Assembly (NCBI RefSeq): GCF_018784445.1 | Contig: NZ_WQOH01000026.1 | Location: 1-64,000, forward strand | Length of the DNA: 64,000 nucleotides | Reading direction: 5' to 3' | Origin: Gemmiger formicilis | GTDB lineage: Bacteria > Bacillota > Clostridia > Oscillospirales > Ruminococcaceae | Shown: positions 42,636 to 51,392 of the stretch, in pieces | Layout: every line of letters starts with the position of its first letter | Position numbering within the stretch: the first letter of the stretch is position 1 | Made by a program: the position numbers and the translations under genes | Notes under the pieces: model-generated | Database searches by the model: none | Told to the model about the DNA's origin: nothing | What the model saw: the letters and a program-made list of their open reading frames with translations, nothing else

Positions 42636-44450
42636 ATGTGCGGAATTGCCGGTTTTATCTCCCCCGCCCGGGCGGACGCCGCAGCACTGGTCCCGATGCT
42701 GGCGCGCATCGCCCACCGCGGGCCGGACGGCCAGGGAACGTTTGTGGAGGGACCCGCCGCGCTGGGTCACTGCCGCCTGGCCATTATTGATTTGCAGGGC
42801 GGCGCACAGCCGCTGTACAGCGAGGATAAAAATTTCGTCGTCGTGTTCAACGGCGAAATCTACAACTACCGCGAACTGACCGCCGAGCTGACCGCCCTGG
42901 GCCACACCTTTGCCACCCGCACCGACACCGAGGTGCTGCTGCACGGGTGGGAGCAGTGGGGCCGCGAACTGCTCCCCCGGTTGCGGGGAATGTTCGCCCT
43001 TGCGCTGTGGGACCGCCGGGCGCAGGTGCTTTTCTGCGCCCGGGATATGTTCGGCATAAAGCCGCTCTACTACTGCCGCTGCGCCGACGGCACGCTGCTG
43101 TTTGCCAGCGAGATCAAGGCGTTTCTGGATCATCCCTCGTTTGAAAAGCAACTCAACACCGCGCAGCTGCCGCTCTACTTATCCTGCCAGTATTCCCCGG
43201 GGCGGGACACGTTTTTTGCCGGGGTGCAAAAGCTGCTGCCCGGGCATTTTCTGGAATTTTCCGAGGGGATCGTGCGCACCACGCGGTGGGTACAGCCCGC
43301 CTTTCTGCCAGGCGATACGCCGCCCGCCCCCGATGAGCTGGAAGCCGTGCTGCGCCAAAGTGCCGAGGCCCACAAAATTGCCGACGTCGAGGTCGCTGGG
43401 TTCCTCTCCGGCGGGGTGGACTCGGCCTACCTCACGGCATTGGCCCGGCCCGCGCGGACCTACACGATTTCCTATGCAGAGCCGAAGTACGACGAGTCCT
43501 TCCCTGCCCGGGCGCTGGCGCGGAATTTGGGGCTGCGGAACCGGGTGCGGTGCATCAGCCCCGGCGAGTTCTGGGACGCCGTACCCGCTGTGCAGTACCA
43601 CATGGACGAGCCGATGGCCGACGCGGCCGCCGTGGCGCTCTACTTTTTGAACCGTGAGGCCGCCAGGGATGTGAAGGTCGTCCTCTCGGGCGAGGGCGCG
43701 GACGAGCTGTTCGGCGGGTATAACATCTACCGCGATCCCTTCACTGCGCGGTGGTATAACCGCCTGCCGCCCTGGCTGCGGGGCGGGCTGGGGGCCGCCG
43801 CCAGCCTGCTGCCGCCCGGGCCGGGGGTAAATTTTCTTGTGCGGCGTGGTTTAAGTTTAGAAGAACGTTACTTTGGCCCCACGGCGCTTTTGACCGAGCG
43901 GGAAAAGCGCCGCCTGCTGCCCGGGTACGAGGGCGACGGCGACCCGGTCTGCCTGACCGAATCCAGCTGGGACATGACCGAGGATCAGGACCCTGTGACC
44001 CGGATGCAGCAGGTAGATCTGCAGCTCTGGCTGGCCGGGGATATTTTGCTGAAAGCCGACAAAATGAGCATGGCCCACAGCCTGGAGCTGCGGGTGCCCT
44101 ACCTTGATAAAGAAGTCTTTGCCCTGGCCGCCGCGCTGCCCGCCGCCGCCAAGGCCAACGCCCGCATGACAAAAATTGCCCTGCGCCAGGCTGCGGCCCG
44201 CACACTGCCCCCGGCGGCTGCCGCCCGGAAAAAGCTGGGTTTCCCGGTGCCGGTGCGGGACTGGCTGCGGCAGGAGCCGTACACCAGCCGGGTGCGGGCC
44301 GTATTCAGCCGCCCGGCAGCCGGAGAGTTCTTTAATGTGCGGCTGCTGCATACTATGTTGAACCACCACCTGCACGGCGGCGACTGCTGGCGGCAGATCT
44401 GGTGCGTGTACAGTTTTTTGATTTGGTACGAACAGTTTTTTGGAGCGTGA
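42636..44450 (+). CDS. asnB: AsnB-like glutamine-dependent amidotransferase (2)
   Basis: A 604-residue enzyme with the same layout as the copy at 38076: catalytic MCGIAGF start, IAHRGPDGQGTF, FNGEIYNYRELT, synthetase motif GFLSGGVDSAYLT, VVLSGEGADELFGGYNIYR and RVPYLDKEV. The two copies have diverged considerably, so they are not a recent duplication and may amidate different carboxylates. ATG 42636 (Cys2 must follow it) has AAAGGA ten bases upstream. It is divergent from the XRE gene and six bases before the MurE-type gene, so a shared cell-wall task is likely. Confidence 0.9.
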   Translation: MCGIAGFISPARADAAALVPMLARIAHRGPDGQGTFVEGPAALGHCRLAIIDLQGGAQPLYSEDKNFVVVFNGEIYNYRELTAELTALGHTFATRTDTEVLLHGWEQWGRELLPRLRGMFALALWDRRAQVLFCARDMFGIKPLYYCRCADGTLLFASEIKAFLDHPSFEKQLNTAQLPLYLSCQYSPGRDTFFAGVQKLLPGHFLEFSEGIVRTTRWVQPAFLPGDTPPAPDELEAVLRQSAEAHKIADVEVAGFLSGGVDSAYLTALARPARTYTISYAEPKYDESFPARALARNLGLRNRVRCISPGEFWDAVPAVQYHMDEPMADAAAVALYFLNREAARDVKVVLSGEGADELFGGYNIYRDPFTARWYNRLPPWLRGGLGAAASLLPPGPGVNFLVRRGLSLEERYFGPTALLTEREKRRLLPGYEGDGDPVCLTESSWDMTEDQDPVTRMQQVDLQLWLAGDILLKADKMSMAHSLELRVPYLDKEVFALAAALPAAAKANARMTKIALRQAAARTLPPAAAARKKLGFPVPVRDWLRQEPYTSRVRAVFSRPAAGEFFNVRLLHTMLNHHLHGGDCWRQIWCVYSFLIWYEQFFGA

Positions 44451-44456
44451 TGCCAA

Positions 44457-45926
44457 ATGGACCTGCGGCGGCTTATCCAGAACACCGACTGCCAGCTTGT
44501 GCGGGGCGACGCCCTGACCGAGGTGACGGCGCTCTGCTGTGATTCCCGCTGTGCCGGGCCGGGGGCGCTGTTTGTCTGCCTGCCGGGCCGCCACACCGAC
44601 GGGCGGCAGTTTGCGGCCCAGGCCGTGGCCGCCGGGGCTGTGGCGGTGCTGTGCGCCGGGCCGCCCCCGGACGTGGGCGCGGCCGTGGTAGAGACGGAAA
44701 ACCCACGCCGCATGATGGCGGTTTTGGCGGCGCGGCTCTGCGGTGAACCGGCCCGCGCCATGACGATGATCGGCGTGACCGGCACGAAGGGCAAGACGAC
44801 GACGGCCCACCTGCTGGCGGCCATTTTGCAGGCCGATGGGCGGCGGGTCGGGTTGGTGGGCACCAACGGCGTCTGCTGGCCCGGCCATCGCCACGATTTG
44901 AACCACACAACGCCGGAAAGCTGTGACTTGCAGGCGCTTTTGCGCCGCATGGCCGACGACGGCTGCGACACCTGCGTGATGGAAGTTTCAAGCCTGGGGA
45001 TGAAGTTTGACCGCGCGGCGGGGATAGAGTTTGACGTAGGCGTGTTCACGAACCTGTCGCCCGACCACATCGGCCCCGGTGAGCACGCGGATTTTGCCGA
45101 GTATCTGCACTGGAAAGCCGCGCTGTTTCAGCAGTGCCGCGCGGGAGTTTTCAACATCGACGACCCCTGGGTGGGGAAAATCGTGGACGGTGTCTCCTGC
45201 CGCGTCGTAACCTACGGCACGGTCCCCGGGGCCGATGTGCGGGCCGATAGCAATTTTACTCTGACACGGGAGGGCGGTCGGCTGGGCGCGGCCTTCACGG
45301 TGGACGGTGTGCGGTACACCGTGGGGATGCCCGGGGCGTTCAGCGTGCAGAACGCCCTGGCTGCCCTGGCTGCAGCGCGGGTGCTGGGCGCGGGCGAGGA
45401 CGCGATACGCCGGGGGCTGGCCGCCGCCGTGGTGCAGGGCCGGGTGGAGCCTGTGGCCGTGGACGCACCGTTCACGGTGCTGATCGACTACGCCCACAAC
45501 GAGGCCGCCGCCGAGAGCCTGCTGCGCACGCTGCGGGCCTACACTCCGGCGCGGCTGGTGGCGGTGTTCGGCTGCGGTGGCGAGCGGAGCCGGCTGCGGC
45601 GGTTCGGTATGGGGTCCGTCTGCGCCCGGCTGGCGGATTTCTGCGTCATTACCGAGGACAACAGCCGCAGTGAGCCGGTGGAGCATATTTTGGCGGATAT
45701 CCGGGCGGGGCTGAAACTTGGCAACCCGGCCACCCCCTTTGCCGAGATACCGGACCGGCGGCAGGCCATTTACTACGCGCTGGCCCACGCCCAGCCCGGG
45801 GATATCGTGGCGATTTTAGGCAAGGGCCACGAGACGACGATAGAACGCAATGGGGTCAAGGAGCCGTTTGTGGAAAGTGAGATCGTGGAAGAGTATTGGG
45901 ATAGCAAAAGGGCGGTCTTGCGCTGA
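44457..45926 (+). CDS. murE: MurE-type Mur ligase
   Basis: A 489-residue Mur ligase with the three expected domains: N-terminal UDP-binding (CCDSRCAGPGALFVCLPGRHTDGR), central ATPase with Walker-like GVTGTKGKTTTAH and HTTPESCDLQALLRRM, the carbamylated lysine site HWKAALFQQ, and C-terminal domain. The family adds the third residue to UDP-MurNAc-L-Ala-D-Glu. The residue-selecting motif, DNPR in diaminopimelate-adding enzymes, is DNSR here (residues 401-404), so Asn and Arg remain but Pro does not. It may be the main MurE or a paralog with changed specificity. It is six bases from asnB (2). Confidence 0.88.
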   Translation: MDLRRLIQNTDCQLVRGDALTEVTALCCDSRCAGPGALFVCLPGRHTDGRQFAAQAVAAGAVAVLCAGPPPDVGAAVVETENPRRMMAVLAARLCGEPARAMTMIGVTGTKGKTTTAHLLAAILQADGRRVGLVGTNGVCWPGHRHDLNHTTPESCDLQALLRRMADDGCDTCVMEVSSLGMKFDRAAGIEFDVGVFTNLSPDHIGPGEHADFAEYLHWKAALFQQCRAGVFNIDDPWVGKIVDGVSCRVVTYGTVPGADVRADSNFTLTREGGRLGAAFTVDGVRYTVGMPGAFSVQNALAALAAARVLGAGEDAIRRGLAAAVVQGRVEPVAVDAPFTVLIDYAHNEAAAESLLRTLRAYTPARLVAVFGCGGERSRLRRFGMGSVCARLADFCVITEDNSRSEPVEHILADIRAGLKLGNPATPFAEIPDRRQAIYYALAHAQPGDIVAILGKGHETTIERNGVKEPFVESEIVEEYWDSKRAVLR

Positions 45927-45962
45927 AGGCAAGGCCGCGAAACGTATTAAATCATCGCTCTG

Positions 45963-46133
45963 TAGGAGTCGGCGTCCCCGACGACCCGCGGGTGACGCAG
46001 ACACCCCGTTCACGGGCGCTTGTAGGGCGGCCAGCCCTCTGGCCGCCGCGGAGGGGTCAAGACCCCTCCCTGCAAATCTACCGCAAAAGGGGTTGCAACG
46101 GCAAAGTTACGGGCCGGGCATGCCCGGCCCCTA
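45963..46133. repeat. Dispersed palindromic repeats downstream of murE
   Basis: Hairpin units GTAGGAGTCGGCGTCCCCGA (45963), GTAGGGCGGCCAGCCCTCTG (46022) and GGGCCGGGCATGCCCGGCCC (46110) fill the 274-base gap to the glgB terminator. Confidence 0.65.
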
Positions 46134-46142
46134 CCGCACAGC

Positions 46143-46187
46143 AAAAAACACCCCTGCGCCATCCCAAAACGGCGCAGGGGTGTTGCC
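46143..46187 (-). terminator. glgB terminator
   Basis: AACACCCCTGCGCC and GGCGCAGGGGTGTT form a 14-bp stem on the minus strand, followed by TTTTGC, just past the glgB stop. Confidence 0.88.
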
Positions 46188-46200
46188 TATCCTTGTAAAA

Positions 46201-47970
46201 TCAGACCAACTTATACAGCCGCCCGCTGAACGGTGCCAGCGTCAGCTTCAGCTTGCCTTCGCACGCCTTACCCACAAGCCGCTTCGGCTTCTCGGTCTGG
46301 CCGCCGAAGCACTGCCAATCCGTGTCCAGAATCGGCGTCAGCCTGCCCGAGCGGGGCAGTGTCAGCTCGTACTCTTTCAGCTCCGTATCGCCGAAGTTGA
46401 ACGCCGCCAGCACCGCGCCGTCATGGCCCTCACGCCAGATGGCACAGGCGTCCAGCTCGGGGTGCCGGCAGTCCAGCCACTGGAACGCCGCCGGGTCGTA
46501 CTCACGACTCCAGAACGCCTCGTTGGCGCAGTACGCCTCGTTCAGCGCCTTGCGGTAGCGGTGGAAATCGTCGTGGCTCGGGTATTTCAGCACCATCCAG
46601 TCCTGCTCGCGGCTCTCGTCAAACTCGCGCAGCTGCGCGAATTCGTTGCCCATAAAGTCCAACATCTTGCCCGGGTGGATAGCCATGTACAGGTACAGCG
46701 CCCGCGCCTGGGGGAACTTGCCCTCGTAGTCGCCGTACATTTTTTGCACGATGGTCGCCTTGCCGTGGACGTTCTCGTCGTGGCTGAAGGGCAGGATGTA
46801 GTGCTCATTCCAGGCGTACATCATCGAGAAGGTCAGCTTGCCCAAGTTCTCCCGCCGCTCGTCCGGGGTCTTTTTAAAGTAGTCTAGGGTATCGTTCATC
46901 CAGCCTAGATCCCACTTGTAGTCAAAGCCCAGGCCGCCGTACTCGACCGGCGCGGTCACTTTCGGGAAGCTGGTGGAGTCCTCAGCAATCAGGATGGCCG
47001 TGGGGTGGCGCTGCTGCAAACCGCAGTTCATGCCCTTCAAAAAGTCCAGCGTCGAGCCATTGACGCCGCGGTTCGGGTCGCCCTGCCAGTAGATGAGCCG
47101 GGACACCGCGTCCATGCGCAGGCCGTCGGCATGGAACACCCGCAGCCAGTAATCGGCGCAGGACTGGATGAAGCACTGGATCTCGCCGCGGGAGTGCATG
47201 AAGTTACAGCTGCCCCACTCGCTCTGGCCCACAGCGGCTGCCGGGTACTCATACAGCGGTGTACCGTCAAATTCTTTCAAGCCGTAGGCGTCCACGGCAA
47301 AGTGAACCGGTACAAAATCCAGAATAACGCCGATGCCCTGCTTGTGGCAGGCGTTGACAAATTCGGCCAGCTCGTCCGGCGTGCCGTAGCGGCTGGTGGG
47401 GGCAAAAAAGCCGGTGATCTGGTAGCCCCAGCTGCCGTCGAAGGGGTGCTCGGCCAGGGGCATGAGTTCAATGTGGGTGAAGCCGTTCTCCCTGCAGTAG
47501 GCGGGCAGCAGCTCGGCCAGTTCGGCGTAGGTATACCAGCTGCCGTCCTCCTTCTGCCGCCAGCTGCCGGCATGGACCTCGTAGATATTCAGCGGTTTAT
47601 CGAAGCATTTTGTGCGTGCCTGCATCCATTGGTCGTCGTCAAAGCCCTGCGGGCGGTCGGACACGATGCTGCGGCCGTCGGGGCGCAGTGTCATAGCCGT
47701 GCCGTAGGGGTCGCAGTGGGCCACGCTCTGGCCGTTTGCGCCGCGCACCCAATACTGGTAGACCATACCCGCGTTCACACCGGGGGCGTCGCATTCCCAC
47801 ACGGCGGACTGGGTGCGGTGCAGGTCAAAGGTGCCGATCTCGGTCTCGACGGCGATATGCTGCGCGGACGGTGCCCACACTGCAAAATGTGTGCCGCCGA
47901 AATAGGTATGCGCCCCGAAAAATTCATACGCATCAAAGGCGTGCCCGGTGTAAAAATCCTGCATATTCAT
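46201..47970 (-). CDS. glgB: 1,4-alpha-glucan branching enzyme
   Basis: A 589-residue GH13 branching enzyme. The N-terminal CBM48-like domain (GTHFAVWAPSAQHIAVE) precedes the TIM barrel, with ILDFVPVHFA (region I), DGLRMDAVSRLIYW (nucleophile Asp), LIAEDSTSFP (acid/base Glu) and FSHDENVHGK (stabilising Asp). The C-terminal beta domain ends in APFSGRLYKLV. It makes alpha-1,6 branches in glycogen. No other glg genes are adjacent. A family A repeat lies directly upstream, so its promoter may be in or near that repeat; no clear promoter was found. Confidence 0.93.
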   Translation of the reverse strand: MNMQDFYTGHAFDAYEFFGAHTYFGGTHFAVWAPSAQHIAVETEIGTFDLHRTQSAVWECDAPGVNAGMVYQYWVRGANGQSVAHCDPYGTAMTLRPDGRSIVSDRPQGFDDDQWMQARTKCFDKPLNIYEVHAGSWRQKEDGSWYTYAELAELLPAYCRENGFTHIELMPLAEHPFDGSWGYQITGFFAPTSRYGTPDELAEFVNACHKQGIGVILDFVPVHFAVDAYGLKEFDGTPLYEYPAAAVGQSEWGSCNFMHSRGEIQCFIQSCADYWLRVFHADGLRMDAVSRLIYWQGDPNRGVNGSTLDFLKGMNCGLQQRHPTAILIAEDSTSFPKVTAPVEYGGLGFDYKWDLGWMNDTLDYFKKTPDERRENLGKLTFSMMYAWNEHYILPFSHDENVHGKATIVQKMYGDYEGKFPQARALYLYMAIHPGKMLDFMGNEFAQLREFDESREQDWMVLKYPSHDDFHRYRKALNEAYCANEAFWSREYDPAAFQWLDCRHPELDACAIWREGHDGAVLAAFNFGDTELKEYELTLPRSGRLTPILDTDWQCFGGQTEKPKRLVGKACEGKLKLTLAPFSGRLYKLV

Positions 47971-47995
47971 GATGAAAGTCTCCTATTGTAAGGAT

Positions 47996-48142
47996 GCCTT
48001 CCCCCCTGGGGGAAGTTGTCAGCGGCCCCGACCGCTGACTGATAAGGGGGCGGCGGTTCCGTCATAGCCCGGTAATGGATTGCTGCGGGAAGTCTGCCCC
48101 TCATCCGCCCCTTCGGGGCACCTTCCCCCCTCAGGGGAAGGC
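47996..48142. repeat. Family A foldback repeat (copy 2)
   Basis: The unit starts GCCTTCCCCCCTGGGGGAAG and ends CCTTCCCCCCTCAGGGGAAGGC, with inner GTCAGCGG...CCGCTGAC and CCCCTCATCCGCCCC. It lies between the starts of glgB and the mgtE terminator, carries no ORF, and matches the copies at 41181, 56656 and 61531 in its end sequences. Confidence 0.75.
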
Positions 48143-48152
48143 CTTTCTCTAA

Positions 48153-48186
48153 AAAAATTGTACCACACCCAAAGGTGTGGTACAAC
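48153..48186 (-). terminator. mgtE terminator
   Basis: TTGTACCACACC and GGTGTGGTACAA form a 12-bp stem on the minus strand, with a TTTTTTTAG tail, about 30 bases past the mgtE stop. Confidence 0.88.
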
Positions 48187-48214
48187 CTACAATTTTGAAC
48201 ACGGTGTCCAAAAT

Positions 48215-49579
48215 TTAAATTTTCAGCAAAACCCGTGCAATGTTGAAGTAGACCAGCAGCGTCGTGGTATCGACGATGGTGGTGATAAGCGGCGACGCCA
48301 TGACGGCCGGGTCCATCTTGAACTTTTCGGCCACAACAGGCAGCAGGCCGCCGATCAGCTGGGACAGGATGACCGTGCAGACCAGCGTCAGGCAGACGAC
48401 CGCTGCCACAGGAGCTTTGATGCCGTCCAGGAAAATCAGTTTGGCAAAGTTGCACAGCGCCAGCGTGCCGCCGCAGAGGATGGCAATGCGGAACTCGCGC
48501 CACAGAATCTTCGGCAGGTCGTGGGGCTCAATGTCACCGACGGCCAGGCCGCGGATGATGGTGGAAGTACTCTGGCTGCCCGCGTTGCCGCCTGCGTCGG
48601 TCAGCATCGGGATGTAGGCGGTCAGCACCGTCACGGCGGCGAGGGCATCCTCATACCCGCGGATGACCATGCTGGAGAAGGTGGAGGAAATCATCAGGAA
48701 CAGCAGCCACGGCGCACGACTTTTGTACAGATCCCACATAGACTGTTTAAAGTAAGGCTTGTCCGACGGGCCGATAGCGTTCATCTTGGCGATATCTTCG
48801 CTGGCCTCGTCCTGCATGATCGAGATAGCGTCGTCGATGGTGACGATACCGACCAGACGCTTCTCGTTGTCCACAACGGGAATAGCCAGGTAGCCGTACT
48901 TCTCGAACATCTGGGAGACGTCCTCCTGGTCGGTGGTGGTGGCAACGCTGACGACGTTGTCATCCATCATGTCGCGGATGATCTCGTTCTGCGGATCCTT
49001 CGAGAGGACCAGTGCGCGCAGGGAGACGACGCCGATGAGGGTGCGGTCACGGTCGGTGACGTAGCAGTTGTTGATGGTCTCCTTGTCAAAGCCGTTCTTG
49101 CGGATGGCGTCCATGGCCTGGGCCACGGTCCAGTCGGGGCGCAGCTCCATCAGCTCGGTGGTCATGACGCCGCCGGCGGAGTCCTCGGGGTATTTGAGCA
49201 GTTCGTTGATCATGCGGCGGGTCGCGGGGTCCGCCTGGCCAAGGATACGCTTGACCACATTGGCGGGCATTTCCTCGACCAAATCCGTCGCATCATCGAC
49301 GAACAGGTCGTCCACAACAGCCTTCAATTCCTTATCGGTCAGGCCGTCGATGAGGTTCTGCTGGGTCTCGGGGGTAAGCTCGGCAAAAATCTCGGCCGCC
49401 AGGTCCTTGGGACACAGGCGGAACAGCACCGGAAGCTTCTCCGGCGGGAGATCCTCAAACACGGCGGCCAGATCGGGCGCGGGCAGGGTGGACATAACAT
49501 CGCGCAGGCTCTGGTACTTTTTGGCATCGTCCAGGTTGGCCAGCATCGTGCGGAGGGTCAGGATCGCGGTATCAGACAT
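48215..49579 (-). CDS. mgtE: MgtE magnesium transporter
   Basis: A 454-residue MgtE channel. It has the N-terminal superhelical domain (residues 1-130, DLPPEKLPVLFRLCPKDLAAEIFAEL), two CBS domains (residues 135-265, with EDVSQMFEKYGYLAIPVVD and LVGIVTIDDAISIM) that bind Mg2+ and gate the pore, and five membrane helices with the pore motif PMLTDAGGNAGSQS and PLITTIVDTTTLLVYF. It takes up Mg2+. The start ATG 49579 follows a T-run of a leader hairpin that holds the ribosome site, so expression is probably under RNA control in addition to protein gating. Confidence 0.95.
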   Translation of the reverse strand: MSDTAILTLRTMLANLDDAKKYQSLRDVMSTLPAPDLAAVFEDLPPEKLPVLFRLCPKDLAAEIFAELTPETQQNLIDGLTDKELKAVVDDLFVDDATDLVEEMPANVVKRILGQADPATRRMINELLKYPEDSAGGVMTTELMELRPDWTVAQAMDAIRKNGFDKETINNCYVTDRDRTLIGVVSLRALVLSKDPQNEIIRDMMDDNVVSVATTTDQEDVSQMFEKYGYLAIPVVDNEKRLVGIVTIDDAISIMQDEASEDIAKMNAIGPSDKPYFKQSMWDLYKSRAPWLLFLMISSTFSSMVIRGYEDALAAVTVLTAYIPMLTDAGGNAGSQSTSTIIRGLAVGDIEPHDLPKILWREFRIAILCGGTLALCNFAKLIFLDGIKAPVAAVVCLTLVCTVILSQLIGGLLPVVAEKFKMDPAVMASPLITTIVDTTTLLVYFNIARVLLKI

Positions 49580-49815
49580 AAAAAAGCTGCCTCCTTTTCA
49601 GGCGGCAGCCAAGCACATTTGGTTTTGGGCAACGCAAAACAGAGCAACACCGTGGGTTATGGCTAACACACAGTTTGCTTTGATGCGCCCCTAAAAATAT
49701 GGTGGCTGCCGTTATTTAAGATACATCGGTACACAGGACTGGGACTGGGGGTATCCATTGTGACAACCACCTCACATATATTTGAATTTTTACCATAAGG
49801 CGCTATTCGCACCTA
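49580..49815 (-). promoter_or_regulatory. Structured mgtE leader, riboswitch-like
   Basis: Between promoter and start codon lies a 240-base leader. GGTGGTTGTC (minus strand, 49771-49762) can pair with GGCAGCCACC (49710-49701). A terminator-like hairpin GGCTGCCGCCT...AGGAGGCAGC (about 49610-49586) plus a T6 run directly precedes ATG and buries the AGGAGG ribosome site. GGCAGCC at 49710-49704 can instead pair with GGCTGCC of the terminator, giving mutually exclusive structures. Mg2+-sensing leaders control mgtE in many bacteria; I cannot match this one to the M-box by eye. Confidence 0.7.
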
Positions 49816-49820
49816 TATTT

Positions 49821-49849
49821 ACTTTACCATCCAAAGCCGAATTAGTCAA
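49821..49849 (-). promoter_or_regulatory. mgtE promoter
   Basis: TTGACT (49849-49844) and TGG-TAAAGT (49826-49821) with a 17-base spacer read toward the mgtE leader. Confidence 0.75.
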
Positions 49850-49907
49850 CGGTAAATTTCGGCATTTTGAGAAAAAATTCAGAAAGACAATCATAAGCAG
49901 CATAAAT

Positions 49908-49945
49908 ACACAGGGGAGACAGCGTGCCGCGTGTCTCCCCTGCAA
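49908..49945 (-). terminator. Hairpin after the 469-residue unknown gene
   Basis: CAGGGGAGACA and TGTCTCCCCTG form an 11-bp stem on the minus strand, followed only by TGTATTTATG. It is probably the end of the two-gene module transcript. Confidence 0.7.
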
Positions 49946-49957
49946 AATTCTTTCTTG

Positions 49958-51367
49958 TCACAGAATATACAGCATATCGTCCGCATCTTTTTCTATCCTG
50001 CGCCATTCTTCATCAAGATACTGCTGTATAAATTCTTCCTTTGCGCGGGCAATAAACCTGCTGTCCGTATAAAGGCGCGAGACAGTTACCACCAAGCCCC
50101 CAATGTCCAACAACTTTGCATCTTTTGTAAATGCGGCTACGGCTGTATTTCCTGCAGCAGATAGCATGTTAGCGTACAGCAGGATTTTCCGGATACGTAC
50201 CTCATACAGTTTCCGTTCTCCGTCCCTTTCTTCGTTGTAATACAGCCCGTGCAAAAGGCCGATCACCATGTTGATCAGAATCGACAAAACAGCCGACGCA
50301 CTTTCCAAGCCTGTATCTCTGGCAAAGCACAGGAAATCATACTGACTTGCGTACAACTCTCCCGCCAATGTCTCATGAAAGCTGCCAAGCAGCGGAACCG
50401 GCAATCCTTCCTTCGTAAACAGATCCGACGCATAATGCACCGCCTGCCGGAAAAGTGCCGCAGGCAAAAGATGCGGGTCAGCTTGAATCCGCCCCGCCGT
50501 TTCCTCAATCAGCAGGGGTAGTGGTATAAGCGGCGGCTGCACATAGCCCTTTTCCACGCGGTAGGTGCGCAGGTCGCTCAACGTCATCGTATTCGTCAAA
50601 ATGTTCGCTGTACCGAACACCCAACCCAGTATCGGGTCGTGTCCCAATGTTTTACAGCGGTGATTTGTACCGCCGATTCCCAGTCCGAGCGCTGCCGTGC
50701 CCTTGATCGTGTCATAAGGTACGCCTGACTCAATGATTTCTATCCAGGTTTTCCCTTCCGACTGTCTCATACGGTGTCCCTGGCTCTTCTTTTCCGCAGC
50801 CCATCCGCCGGGGTTGCTTCCTGTACGCTTGTGCTTTTCTACAAAGGCATCCTTGTATTTTTTTACGTGCGCGTCTCCTTCCTTATCAGTCAGCCGTTTT
50901 GACAGGTCATAGGGCTCACCGATTTTGGGAGTCAGCACCCACCGCAGCGTTTGCAGAGCTGCTGCCACCAACAATACCGCTGTATCGGTTGTGTTAAGAC
51001 CCGTACACTTCTGGAATTCTTCGTCGATGCGCTCTAAATCCCGGTAGGCCTGTTGGAATTCGGCTTCTGTCAGAAAATCCTCCAGCTCGGGGGCATCCGT
51101 TACCTGCTTTTCGGCTTGTGCTACGATGGCGTCCCAGCTTTCCGTCACGGGGACGGGTACTGCCGCATTGTTTTCCCCGTATTTCCGTGGTGCTTGGGGC
51201 AGCGTATAACCCAGTGATTGCAGCAGCTCCTCGCTATCCTTGATTCGTGCAACCAGCGAAGCATTCCCCTGCTTCAATTGGGCAGCCATATCGTTTAGCT
51301 GCTCCTGCTGGTATTTCAACACCTTATTGACGTCTTTTTCGCCTGCCGTATATTGATAGCTCCCCAT
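49958..51367 (-). CDS. Unknown protein of the low-GC two-gene module
   Basis: A 469-residue protein I do not recognise. Residues 1-60 look coiled-coil, 90-130 helical and acidic. The middle contains GIGGTNHRCKTLGHDPILGW and later QAVHYASDLFTKEGLPVPL; the spacing of His and Asp faintly resembles the membrane-linked metal hydrolase family DUF457/YdjM, but this is weak. Hydrophobic stretches near residues 235-250 and 355-375 may be amphipathic or membrane segments. Base composition is near 50% GC, unlike neighbours, suggesting acquisition. It follows the Gly-rich membrane gene by 25 bases in one operon. Confidence 0.7.
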   Translation of the reverse strand: MGSYQYTAGEKDVNKVLKYQQEQLNDMAAQLKQGNASLVARIKDSEELLQSLGYTLPQAPRKYGENNAAVPVPVTESWDAIVAQAEKQVTDAPELEDFLTEAEFQQAYRDLERIDEEFQKCTGLNTTDTAVLLVAAALQTLRWVLTPKIGEPYDLSKRLTDKEGDAHVKKYKDAFVEKHKRTGSNPGGWAAEKKSQGHRMRQSEGKTWIEIIESGVPYDTIKGTAALGLGIGGTNHRCKTLGHDPILGWVFGTANILTNTMTLSDLRTYRVEKGYVQPPLIPLPLLIEETAGRIQADPHLLPAALFRQAVHYASDLFTKEGLPVPLLGSFHETLAGELYASQYDFLCFARDTGLESASAVLSILINMVIGLLHGLYYNEERDGERKLYEVRIRKILLYANMLSAAGNTAVAAFTKDAKLLDIGGLVVTVSRLYTDSRFIARAKEEFIQQYLDEEWRRIEKDADDMLYIL

Positions 51368-51392
51368 TGCTGTACTCCTGCTTTAGCTCTTG

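Noticed and set aside
49580-49815. M-box riboswitch as a firm call
   Set aside because: The conserved M-box strings I know are not evident, so I call it only a riboswitch-like leader.
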